A DNA stretch of 64,000 nucleotides from the NCBI GenBank assembly GCA_023421735.1, contig JAEZSP010000037.1, positions 1-64,000 on the forward strand, written 5' to 3'. Shown in pieces: positions 46,225 through 54,133 of the stretch; within the stretch, counting starts at the first letter, position 1, and every line of letters begins with the position of its first letter. A program made the translations under genes and the position numbers. The stretch is from Bacillota bacterium. GTDB taxonomy: Bacteria; Bacillota_A; Clostridia; Christensenellales; Aristaeellaceae. The notes under the pieces were generated by a model that saw only the letters and a list, made by a program, of their open reading frames with translations, did not search any database and was not told the origin of the DNA.

Positions 46225-47853
46225 TTAGCTTTGGTTCTGGCTTGCCACGAGCCCCTCACCGCCGTACATCCTCCGCAGCTTGGGTTTCTCGATCTTTCCG
46301 GTTGGGTTTCTGGGTACGTCCGCGAAGATGACGACGCGCGGGCGTTTATAGCGCGGAAGTTTTTTGCAGTATTCCGCCACTTCCTCCTCGGTGAGCGAAC
46401 GTCCCTGCGCGATCTGGATGATTGCGCAGGTGACTTCACCCAGGCGCGGGTCGGGCAAACCGATCACCGCAACGTCCTTGATCGACGGGTGTGCATTGAG
46501 GAAGTCCTCAATCTGCACCGGATAGATGTTCTCTCCGCCGGTGATGATGACATCCTTCTTGCGGTCGACGAGGAATATGAATCCATCTTCGTCGCGCATG
46601 GCCATGTCGCCGGTATAGAGCCAACCGTCCTTGAGCACCTCTGCTGTCGCCTTGGGATCCTTATAATAGCACACCATGACGCCGTTGCCCTTGACGCACA
46701 ATTCGCCTACGCCGCCCCGTTTCACTTCCGCGCCGGTTTCATCCACGATCTTCGCCTGCCAGCCGTAGCCGGGGATGCCGATCGCGCCGACCTTGTGGAC
46801 GTTCTCGACGCCCAGATGGACGCAGCCGGGGCCAATGGACTCCGAAAGACCGTAGTTCGTGTCGTACTGGTGGCTTGGGAAGTATTGAAGCCACCGCTTG
46901 ATCAGAGATTGCGGCACGGGTTGCGCGCCGATGTGCATGAGCCGCCAATGGGAGAGGTCGTAGTCGGAAATTTTCAGGTCGCCCCGGTCGAGCGCACCGA
47001 GGATATCCTGCGCCCACGGCACCAGAAGCCATACGATGGAGCACTTTTCCATTGAGACCGCATCAAGGATGTATTCCGGCCTTGTCCCTTTCAAAAGGAT
47101 TGCCTTGCCGCCGACGAGGAAGCTTCCGAACCAGTGCATCTTTGCGCCCGTGTGGTAAAGCGGCGGAATACAAAGGAAGACGTCCTCTTTCGTCTGCCCA
47201 TGATGTGCCTGCTCGGTCAAAACCGCGTGCATGAGGCTCTTGTGGGTGTGCAAAATTGCCTTTGGGAAACCGGTCGTACCCGATGAGAAGTAGATTGCGG
47301 CTTCGTCCTCCTCCGACATGGGGACGAGGGGGGATTTGGAAGAACAGTTGGCGGTAAGTTCCTGATAGCTATCCGCAAACGACGGCGTGATACCGGGACC
47401 GCAGTAGAGGAGGCGGCACTTCAATTCGTCTGCCGTTTCCTCAATGCGTCCGATAAATTCCGGGCCGAACACCAATATATCGACGTCCGCAAGGTTCGTG
47501 CAGTAGAGGATCTCGTCGGGGCCATAGCGGAAGTTCATCGGTACCGCCATCGCGCCGGATTTCAGCACGCCGAAATAGACCGGAAGCCACTCGAGGTTGT
47601 TCATCATCAGAATGCCGATCTTGTTGCCCCGCTTGACGCCGCTGCCCAGAAGAAGATTCGCAAAGCGGTTTGCCTTTTCATTGAACACGTGCCATGTAAT
47701 TTCACGGCGGTACGCCCAATCCCCCTGCGGCTCGATGAGATCATATTCCTTCCAGGTTCTGCGTGACTCGCGTTGTTCGGGGTTGATTTCGACGAGCGCG
47801 ACGTCATCCGGGTACAATTGTGCATTTTTCTCAAGAATTTCGGTGATGACCAT
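46225..47853 (-). CDS. AMP-binding acyl-CoA synthetase / ligase
   Basis: A 542-residue member of the ANL superfamily that adenylates a carboxylic acid and usually passes it to CoA. The P-loop-like AMP motif is IYFSSGTTGFPKAILHTH near 187-205. YGLSESIGPG near 330 and YTGDMAMRDEDGFIFLVDRKKD near 415-436 hold the adenine and ribose contacts, and GGENIYPVQIED near 440 and the final KIEKPKLRRMY (Lys) complete the C-terminal domain. The N-terminal part resembles medium/long-chain or aromatic acid ligases; the acid is not identifiable. The ATG follows GGAGG. First gene after the Tyr-type T-box leader. Confidence 0.92.
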   Translation of the reverse strand: MVITEILEKNAQLYPDDVALVEINPEQRESRRTWKEYDLIEPQGDWAYRREITWHVFNEKANRFANLLLGSGVKRGNKIGILMMNNLEWLPVYFGVLKSGAMAVPMNFRYGPDEILYCTNLADVDILVFGPEFIGRIEETADELKCRLLYCGPGITPSFADSYQELTANCSSKSPLVPMSEEDEAAIYFSSGTTGFPKAILHTHKSLMHAVLTEQAHHGQTKEDVFLCIPPLYHTGAKMHWFGSFLVGGKAILLKGTRPEYILDAVSMEKCSIVWLLVPWAQDILGALDRGDLKISDYDLSHWRLMHIGAQPVPQSLIKRWLQYFPSHQYDTNYGLSESIGPGCVHLGVENVHKVGAIGIPGYGWQAKIVDETGAEVKRGGVGELCVKGNGVMVCYYKDPKATAEVLKDGWLYTGDMAMRDEDGFIFLVDRKKDVIITGGENIYPVQIEDFLNAHPSIKDVAVIGLPDPRLGEVTCAIIQIAQGRSLTEEEVAEYCKKLPRYKRPRVVIFADVPRNPTGKIEKPKLRRMYGGEGLVASQNQS

Positions 47854-47898
47854 ATGGTTCCTCCGTTCTTCCCTTCTTTTGCCTGATTAATTTGGGCA

Positions 47899-48175
47899 TA
47901 AAAAAACCACCCTCCGCAGAGGGCGGGTATTTCCCGCGGTACCACCTCAATTCGGTTCCGCCTCGCGGCGCAACCCTTATCGGGTACAGGCCAAACAGGC
48001 CGATACCCTGACGCTGTAACGGGCGTACCCGGCGTGGCCTACGCGGCTTCCCGTTCGGCCTGCGGCTCTTGGAATGTATTCCGATGCGTTCTTCCGCCGC
48101 CTCGCACCGCCCGGCGGCTCTCTGAAGGATTCCCGCAACGTACTTCTTTCCCGTCTCAGCCGTTCAATTTTAAGG
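47899..48175 (-). promoter_or_regulatory. T-box riboswitch leader, specifier UAC (Tyr)
   Basis: Read on the minus strand. Stem I begins near 48161 (GGCTGAGACGGGAA, with AGAAGTA as the specifier-loop 5' side), shows AGAGAG and the GGTG terminal loop, and returns through GGAATACATTCC; GAA-UAC-A there marks UAC as specifier (plus-strand GTA at 48076-48078). The conserved T-box GGTGGTACCGCGGG is at 47946-47933. Its UGGU bulge fits a tRNA ending ACCA, and tRNA-Tyr has discriminator A. A terminator stem (CCGCCCTC/GAGGGTGG) and seven T end the leader at about 47899. Uncharged tRNA-Tyr should favour the antiterminator and read-through into the acyl-CoA synthetase gene. Confidence 0.92.
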
Positions 48176-48177
48176 TG

Positions 48178-48206
48178 AGTTTAACATGGATTCGCGCGCT
48201 TGTCAA
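48178..48206 (-). promoter_or_regulatory. Promoter of the T-box operon
   Basis: Minus strand: TTGACA (48206-48201), 17 nt, TAAACT (48183-48178). Predicted transcription starts just before stem I of the T-box. Confidence 0.75.
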
Positions 48207-48320
48207 GGATGAATTCGGCATGCAATTGGTGGGGCGTCAGGACATAGCCCGATGGCGAAAACGGATCCTTGCGTTCCTTTTGGCGGCGGATAAACCCTCC
48301 AAATGATGCGGGATTTTCGT

Positions 48321-49814
48321 TTACACGTCCGTTGATTTTCTCCCTGCGGAGTAGGCCTCGTAGTTTTTGCGTGCATACGCGCCCGTATAATTGCGCTGGG
48401 AATAGCCGAAACCATATCCGTAACCTGTGAAGCCCGAGAGCACGTCGTTGAGTACGCAGCCGATGACCGGAAGACCTGTGAAGTTGATCGCTTCGATTGC
48501 ATCAAGGATCTGCCACTTCGTGGAGCCGTCTTGCTTGATGACGAATAGCGCCGCATCGCACGCGGGCGCGAAAGCCGACGCATCCGCGAGCATGCCGCAG
48601 GGTGGGGTATCGATAATGACGAAATCCGCCATCGTCCTGAGCCGCCGGATCATCTCCATGAACCCGTTTGAGCCGAGCACTTCCATCGGCGCATTGGCTT
48701 TTCCGCACTCAAGATAGCGGAGGCCTTCGATTTTGTAGTCGATCAGCGCATCTTCGATGCGCGCCTTGCCTGCAGCGACGTCGAGGTAGGTGAACTTCGG
48801 TTCCTGAATGCCCAGATAGCGCACGAGACTTGCGCGGCGCATATCGGCATCGATGAGAATGACCGAGGCGTGCCGCTGGGCGATCGAGATTGCAAGATAA
48901 GTCGAAACGGTCGATTTGCCTTCGCCCGCCATGGTGCTGGTTACCATGAGAACCTTCGCCCCGCGCTCGTCCATGTCGCGCAAGAGCCGTGTGCGCAAAC
49001 TGCGGATTGATTCGCGCAGTCCGCTGCTTCCCGCGCGGTTGAGGATCGAACCTTCCTGCACATCCCGATGACGCCGACCGCCCGCGTGGGGGAGCACGCC
49101 GAGTGGGGTTTGATTGAGTATGTTTGAAACGTCTTCAAGTGTTTTGATGGATTTGTTGAAATATGACAGTAGAAAGAGCAGCCCCAATCCGAGGAAACCG
49201 CCGACCAGTGCACCCAGAAGTGCGTATTTGAGCACCTGGGAGCTGTTATAGGGAGCGGTGGGCACGACCGGATCGATCAGCATGCTCAGCTGCGTATCGC
49301 CGATCACGTATTCGGAAATCTTGGGATAATTTTCAATCACCGAAAGGAGCACGCGATAGGCATAATTGGGATCGATCGCCTCGACGTAGATGGTAAAGAG
49401 GTTTGTATCCTCCACGCCGCTCGAATAGATGCGTGCGTACACATAATCCGTTCCCATCTCCCGCGCAACGATGTTCATTAAAAGGTCGCTGGATACGACA
49501 TAGGGAAATGTGTCCGTCAACTGGGAAACGGTTCCATAATCATAGGAATAGCCGTAACTGTCGTTGCCGGTCGATGTTAGAAGTCGCCGATTTACGGCGA
49601 ATGTGGCGGAAGCGCGATAGACGGGGACGTATGACGCTTTTTTGTAGCCACCCAGTGCCGCAGAAAACACAACGGCGAGCAGCAAAACTGCCCACCACAG
49701 AGACTTCAGCTTTTTCAGCATGCCCGCGAGCAACACGAGCAGGTCAATTTCGTCCTCCGCCTCGTTGAGGCGCCTTGCCTCGTCCAATTCGTGTGCGGGT
49801 CGCATCTCGCTCAT
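48321..49814 (-). CDS. Fused Wzz-type chain-length regulator and BY-kinase (copy 1)
   Basis: A 497-residue protein combining a polysaccharide co-polymerase (two helices, about 38-58 and 205-225, around an external loop) with a cytoplasmic bacterial tyrosine kinase. Walker A is STMAGEGKSTVSTY (about 297-310), Walker A' VILIDADMRRASL (about 322-334) and Walker B FVIIDTPPCG (about 397-406). The C-terminus is a Tyr-rich tail, GYGYGFGYSQRNYTGAYARK, that would be autophosphorylated. Most Gram-positive systems split this into two proteins; here they are one chain. It controls exopolysaccharide length or export. It is the last gene of the operon, 11 bases after the paralogue. Confidence 0.9.
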   Translation of the reverse strand: MSEMRPAHELDEARRLNEAEDEIDLLVLLAGMLKKLKSLWWAVLLLAVVFSAALGGYKKASYVPVYRASATFAVNRRLLTSTGNDSYGYSYDYGTVSQLTDTFPYVVSSDLLMNIVAREMGTDYVYARIYSSGVEDTNLFTIYVEAIDPNYAYRVLLSVIENYPKISEYVIGDTQLSMLIDPVVPTAPYNSSQVLKYALLGALVGGFLGLGLLFLLSYFNKSIKTLEDVSNILNQTPLGVLPHAGGRRHRDVQEGSILNRAGSSGLRESIRSLRTRLLRDMDERGAKVLMVTSTMAGEGKSTVSTYLAISIAQRHASVILIDADMRRASLVRYLGIQEPKFTYLDVAAGKARIEDALIDYKIEGLRYLECGKANAPMEVLGSNGFMEMIRRLRTMADFVIIDTPPCGMLADASAFAPACDAALFVIKQDGSTKWQILDAIEAINFTGLPVIGCVLNDVLSGFTGYGYGFGYSQRNYTGAYARKNYEAYSAGRKSTDV

Positions 49815-49825
49815 CCTGATTCCCC

Positions 49826-51229
49826 CTAGCGTGCAGAGGCATAGTACTTGCCATACTTTGCCTTGCCGTAGTAGCTCCCGGTCGTGCCAATACGGCCGCG
49901 AACATTATTGAAGATGGTGCCGAGCACCTGGTTTGCCTGGAACTTATCGATCGTTTCATTAACTGTGCGCGCATAGGCGACGTCCTGCGCAACGACAACG
50001 AGAATCGCGTCCGCATAATCTGTGAGAACCTCGGTATCCGATGCGATCGAAGCAGGCGGCGTATCGATGATGATGAAATCCATTTTGGCGCGAAGCGCGG
50101 CCATGAATTTTTCCATGCCGGGCGAGGCAAGGTAGTCCGAAGAATCGGCGTAGCCGCGCCGATTGAGCGCGAGATAAAGCCGCCTGCGCGCATCATAGGA
50201 GATGGCCTCGGAAAGCGTTGCCTTTCCACGCACGCACTCCACATAATCCGTCGTATCAGCGCTTTTGTGGTTGAGGATACGGAAAAGCGACGGACGGATG
50301 ATATCGCCGTCGAGAAGCAGAACTTTGTGACCGCGTTCCGCAAGCCCGAGCGCGATGTTGGTAGAAACGGTTGATTTTCCCTCGTTCTCAAGCGCGCTGG
50401 TCACCATGACGACCTTACAACCCTCTCCCGCTTTTTTGGTAAACTCGATCTTTGAGCATATCCTTTTGACCGTCTCCGTGTACTGAAAGCTCATGCCGAC
50501 ATTTCCAAGGAGCAGGGATTTATACGTCTTGTGGAGGAAGGACTTGAGCGTCTTATTCTTTTCTTCGTGCATAAGCGTGCCAAACAGGGGGGCGGAAAGC
50601 TTATCGCGTGCGGCGGACTCGGTCATGACCGTGTCGCGCAGAACCGTAAAGGCCAAAATGAGAAGAATGGACAGAAAGAATCCAATGGCACCTGCTTTGA
50701 CCCGTGTGGTGCCCAGATCCAGGTAGTTTGATGGATGCGTGGGCACTTCCGGACCTTCCAACACGTCGAGCATGGCGTTATCAAAGATGTAATCGGAGAC
50801 GAGACGCTGCTGACTCATGTAAGCGCGCGCGATTTCATAGGACAGATAGGGATCGTTTGTCGTGACAAACACCCGCAAAAGGTTCGTCGTTTCCATGGGC
50901 ACGTAAGCAGAAACCGAGACGTCCGTCATGTCCCTGTTCATCGCGTCACCCACGACCTTTTTCATAATGCTGCCGCCGTAGACGTCCGTGAGGGTCGTCG
51001 CCACGCGGTTCGCGTTTTTTAGATTTGAATAAACGGAATTTGTGCTGTCACGCATCGAGACATAATAAGTCACAGATGCCGTGTACTGATTCTTATGCAG
51101 GTATTGTGCCGATATCGTCGCACCCATCATTGCGATTGCGGTGATCATCAGGATGACGGCGGCATTGCGCAGCATGTCACGCAATACGCAGAAGGGGCTG
51201 ATGTCAGATAGTCTAATTTCGTGAATCAT
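49826..51229 (-). CDS. Fused Wzz-type chain-length regulator and BY-kinase (copy 2)
   Basis: A 467-residue paralogue of the downstream gene with the same layout: helix near 20-40, extracellular loop, helix near 175-195, then kinase with SALENEGKSTVSTN (Walker A, about 281-294), VLLLDGDIIRPSLF (Walker A', about 307-320) and FIIIDTPPAS (Walker B, about 384-393). The tail YYGKAKYGKYYASAR has five Tyr. The central Walker A has Glu-Asn-Glu in place of Ala-Gly-Glu. The start at 51229 lies inside the end of the DUF5011-like gene (17-base overlap), so translation is coupled. Two full copies might form hetero-oligomers. Confidence 0.88.
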   Translation of the reverse strand: MIHEIRLSDISPFCVLRDMLRNAAVILMITAIAMMGATISAQYLHKNQYTASVTYYVSMRDSTNSVYSNLKNANRVATTLTDVYGGSIMKKVVGDAMNRDMTDVSVSAYVPMETTNLLRVFVTTNDPYLSYEIARAYMSQQRLVSDYIFDNAMLDVLEGPEVPTHPSNYLDLGTTRVKAGAIGFFLSILLILAFTVLRDTVMTESAARDKLSAPLFGTLMHEEKNKTLKSFLHKTYKSLLLGNVGMSFQYTETVKRICSKIEFTKKAGEGCKVVMVTSALENEGKSTVSTNIALGLAERGHKVLLLDGDIIRPSLFRILNHKSADTTDYVECVRGKATLSEAISYDARRRLYLALNRRGYADSSDYLASPGMEKFMAALRAKMDFIIIDTPPASIASDTEVLTDYADAILVVVAQDVAYARTVNETIDKFQANQVLGTIFNNVRGRIGTTGSYYGKAKYGKYYASAR

Positions 51230-52049
51230 GTTCGTCCTCGACAATAACCAGGAGCTCGGCGACGCCCTGGGCGCCATCCGCGGTTTCCTGATCGTAATAC
51301 GCCTTGTAGGTTCCGGCCGTTTTGGTCGATACGCCGTTTTGAATCAGCGGGAAGCCGACGTCCACCGGAGTCCCGAAGCGAAGCGTGTCCTTGTAGTAGT
51401 CGCCGGGTATAAATGTGTCTCCGACATTGAGATAGATGAGATAATCGGTCAGTTCCACATCCAGAGGAAGGTCCGTGGCCCCCGTAATGGTCACGTTGAA
51501 TTCGAGATAACTAACGTCGCCCTTCGAATTGGTTACCTGGGCCTGGCACTGATATACCCCGGGAACAGATGTGTTTAACTCGGAGGAGATCAGCTTCACC
51601 TTTTCCGAGATATCACCGTCGATCACGTCTGTCGCACCGATCAGATCAAGCAGGTTGAATTTCGTGCCCGCCTCAAAGATCATGTCCGATTGAAAGGTAA
51701 AGCGCGGGTGCACATAGTCCGTATAGATAAGCGTGCGGTGCGCCTTGACAGCGTGATCATCGTTGTCCACGACCGCGTAGGTCACGGTCGAAACGCCGGG
51801 CGATGAAAAATTGGAAATACTTTCCACGATGATGCGGGACGTGATATCTCCGTCTTTTTCATCGTACGCGGTTACGCCGGACAGCAGGTCTTCGTCCGAC
51901 GCCGTAACAGGAAGACTGAGTGTGCCCGAATCAAATCGAATTTCGGGGTAACTAACATCCGTATGTCGCGCCAGATAATCTTCATATACAACAAAAAACG
52001 CGAATACGATCAGAAATGCGACAAAGACCGATGTTCGGAGATGTTTCAT
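51213..52049 (-). CDS. Membrane-anchored protein with DUF5011/Ig-like repeats
   Basis: A 278-residue protein with one N-terminal transmembrane helix (VAFLIVFAFFVVY, about 8-24) and an extracellular part made of bacterial Ig-like (DUF5011-type) repeats. The first has SGVTAYDEKDGDITSRI and VSTVTYAVVDNDDHAV; the second has LIGATDVIDGDISEKV and GVYQCQAQVTNSKGD. The D-x-DGDIT pattern is characteristic. I start at ATG 52049 after GAGGTAATT; the upstream frame lies in the 5' leader. It heads the polysaccharide-regulator operon and may guide or anchor the export machinery; its role is unknown. Confidence 0.8.
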   Translation of the reverse strand: MKHLRTSVFVAFLIVFAFFVVYEDYLARHTDVSYPEIRFDSGTLSLPVTASDEDLLSGVTAYDEKDGDITSRIIVESISNFSSPGVSTVTYAVVDNDDHAVKAHRTLIYTDYVHPRFTFQSDMIFEAGTKFNLLDLIGATDVIDGDISEKVKLISSELNTSVPGVYQCQAQVTNSKGDVSYLEFNVTITGATDLPLDVELTDYLIYLNVGDTFIPGDYYKDTLRFGTPVDVGFPLIQNGVSTKTAGTYKAYYDQETADGAQGVAELLVIVEDEHDSRN

Positions 52050-52133
52050 AATTACCTCGGGATCGTAGCGTGACGCCGCATCAGCGTCGTCCGATGGATC
52101 TGACTCGATTGGGATACACGACCAGTCCATCAA

Positions 52134-52162
52134 ATGATACCATATATCGGTGGCGCAGTCAA
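52134..52162 (-). promoter_or_regulatory. Promoter of the BY-kinase operon
   Basis: Minus strand: TTGACT (52162-52157), 17 nt, TATCAT (52139-52134). It is back to back with the pyrG promoter. Confidence 0.7.
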
Positions 52163-52224
52163 CGATGCAAGGGATGAGTTATGCGATCAAAAAAGGCGGA
52201 AAGCCAAAATTAACCCACGGCGCA

Positions 52225-52253
52225 TTGACATGCCAGCGCACGCAAGGTATAAT
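52225..52253 (+). promoter_or_regulatory. Promoter of pyrG
   Basis: TTGACA (52225-52230), 17 nt, TATAAT (52248-52253), both hexamers perfect consensus. Confidence 0.8.
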
Positions 52254-52445
52254 CACTCTATTGTTTTGTGAACGGGGATGTTCACACGCCACAACGGGGC
52301 GCCGCGCCCTGCAAATTCCGCTGGGTCAGCCGCGCCGCCGCCTTACTTTAGTGACCCCAAGGCAGCGTGCGCACGGACTTGAGCGTTTTTTTGTGGACAT
52401 GTGGACTTCTTTTTTTGTGGTCATGCAAGGAGGGATGGTTCGACC
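52254..52445 (+). other. pyrG leader with two T7 runs
   Basis: About 190 bases of untranslated leader. It holds a GGGCG/CGCCC stem near 52295, a GGGTCA/TGACCC inverted repeat across the middle, and TTTTTTTGTGG repeated twice shortly before the ribosome site AAGGAGGG. Attenuation is possible, but I cannot fold a clear terminator-antiterminator pair. Confidence 0.4.
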
Positions 52446-54059
52446 ATGACAAAGTATATCTTCGTAACCGGCGGCGTGGTATCCGGCCTGGGAAAGGGGA
52501 TCACCGCAGCGTCACTGGGCAGGCTTCTTAAGGAACGCGGGTTGAAAGTCGCCGCGCAAAAGCTTGATCCCTACATCAATGTCGATCCCGGCACTATGAG
52601 CCCCTATCAGCACGGCGAGGTCTACGTAACCGAAGACGGCGCCGAAACAGACCTCGATCTCGGGCATTACGAGCGGTTTATCGACGAAAATCTCAACAAA
52701 TTTTCAAACCTCACAACCGGCAAGGTCTTCGCGTCCGTGATCGACCGGGAACGCAGAGGCGTGTATCTCGGTTCTACCGTCCAGATCATCCCGCATGTCA
52801 CAAATGTCATTAAGGAATTCATCTACTCCGTCGGAAAAAAGACGGATGCCGATGTCGTCATTACGGAGATCGGCGGCACGACCGGAGACATCGAATCCCA
52901 ATCATTCCTCGAAGCGATCCGTCAGGTCGGCCATGAGGTCGGCAGCGAAAATTCACTCTACATTCACGTCACCCTCGTTCCTTATCTGCGTGCATCCGGC
53001 GAGCATAAATCGAAGCCGACGCAGCATTCTGTAAAAGAATTGCAGGGTATGGGCATCATCCCCGACATCATCGTGCTCAGAAGCGATGAGCCCATCGTTG
53101 ACGAATCCATTTTTAAAAAAATTGCGGGTTTTTGCAATGTCAAGCCCGATTGCGTCATTGAAAACGTCACCCTCGAAACCATTTATGAAGCGCCGCTCAT
53201 GCTTGAGGAGGCAAATTTTTCCACTATTGTTTGCCGAGAGCTCAATATCGATCTACCCAAACCCGACTTGACCGAGTGGAAAGCGCTCGTCTCGTCCATT
53301 AAAAATTGTGATAAAACCGTGCGGATCGCGTTGGTTGGCAAATACATGCAGTTGCACGATGCGTATCTCTCTGTGGCGGAGGCGCTCAAGCACGCGGGCT
53401 TCTCCATGAGCGCGAATGTCGAAATCGACTGGATCGATTCTGAAACCATCACGCCCGAAAACGTCAAGAAAGCGCTTGCGGAGGCGGACGGCATTCTCGT
53501 GCCCGGCGGTTTCGGAAGCCGCGGCATCGAAGGCATGATCGTCGCGGCGCATTACGCACGCGTCAACCGAATTCCCTATCTCGGCATCTGCCTCGGCCTT
53601 CAAATCGCGGTCATCGAGTATGCGCGCAACGTGCTTGGCTATCGGGACGCCGATTCGCGCGAGTTTGACGAGACGTCGACCCACCGCGTGATTGACTTTA
53701 TGCCCGGGCAAAACGATGAAATCGACAAGGGCGGCACACTGCGTCTGGGCAGTTATCCCTGCCAGATTACACCCGGCACCATGATGGAAAAATGCTACGA
53801 TGCAAATCTCATCCATGAGCGGCACCGCCATCGATATGAAGTCAACAATCAGTTCCGGGAGGAATTGGTTGCAAACGGGCTGCTTGTGAGCGGCACATCC
53901 CCCGACGGGCGGCTGGTTGAAACGATGGAGATCGCGGACAGTCCCTTCTTCGTGGGCGTCCAGTATCATCCGGAATTCAAGTCAAGGCCCAATAAGGCGC
54001 ATCCCCTCTTTAAGGGACTCGTGCGCGCGGCGCTTGCCGCGAAAGGCGAAACGGTTTAA
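52446..54059 (+). CDS. pyrG: CTP synthase
   Basis: A 537-residue enzyme making CTP from UTP, ATP and glutamine. The N-terminal synthetase domain starts [17 protein letters not shown] with its P-loop, with [19 protein letters not shown] near 42. The C-terminal glutamine amidotransferase domain has the nucleophile Cys in GICLGLQ (about 380-386) and the His/Glu pair in YHPEFKSRP (about 510-518). Length is normal. I start at ATG 52446 after AAGGAGGG. Single gene with its own promoter and terminator. Confidence 0.97.
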   Translation: MTKYIFVTGGVVSGLGKGITAASLGRLLKERGLKVAAQKLDPYINVDPGTMSPYQHGEVYVTEDGAETDLDLGHYERFIDENLNKFSNLTTGKVFASVIDRERRGVYLGSTVQIIPHVTNVIKEFIYSVGKKTDADVVITEIGGTTGDIESQSFLEAIRQVGHEVGSENSLYIHVTLVPYLRASGEHKSKPTQHSVKELQGMGIIPDIIVLRSDEPIVDESIFKKIAGFCNVKPDCVIENVTLETIYEAPLMLEEANFSTIVCRELNIDLPKPDLTEWKALVSSIKNCDKTVRIALVGKYMQLHDAYLSVAEALKHAGFSMSANVEIDWIDSETITPENVKKALAEADGILVPGGFGSRGIEGMIVAAHYARVNRIPYLGICLGLQIAVIEYARNVLGYRDADSREFDETSTHRVIDFMPGQNDEIDKGGTLRLGSYPCQITPGTMMEKCYDANLIHERHRHRYEVNNQFREELVANGLLVSGTSPDGRLVETMEIADSPFFVGVQYHPEFKSRPNKAHPLFKGLVRAALAAKGETV

Positions 54060-54065
54060 TCAGCA

Positions 54066-54094
54066 CGGGAAGGGGCTTTGCCCCTCCCGTTTTC
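54066..54094 (+). terminator. Intrinsic terminator of pyrG
   Basis: CGGGAAGGGG pairs with CCCCTCCCG over a short loop and is followed by TTTTCTCATTTT. Confidence 0.75.
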
Positions 54095-54133
54095 TCATTT
54101 TACGAATACAATGAAGCAAGGCAGGTGTTTTTC

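Noticed and set aside
54060..54133. Possible glmS ribozyme upstream of glmS
   Set aside because: The gap is only 74 bases, is taken up largely by the pyrG terminator, and is too short for the ribozyme core.
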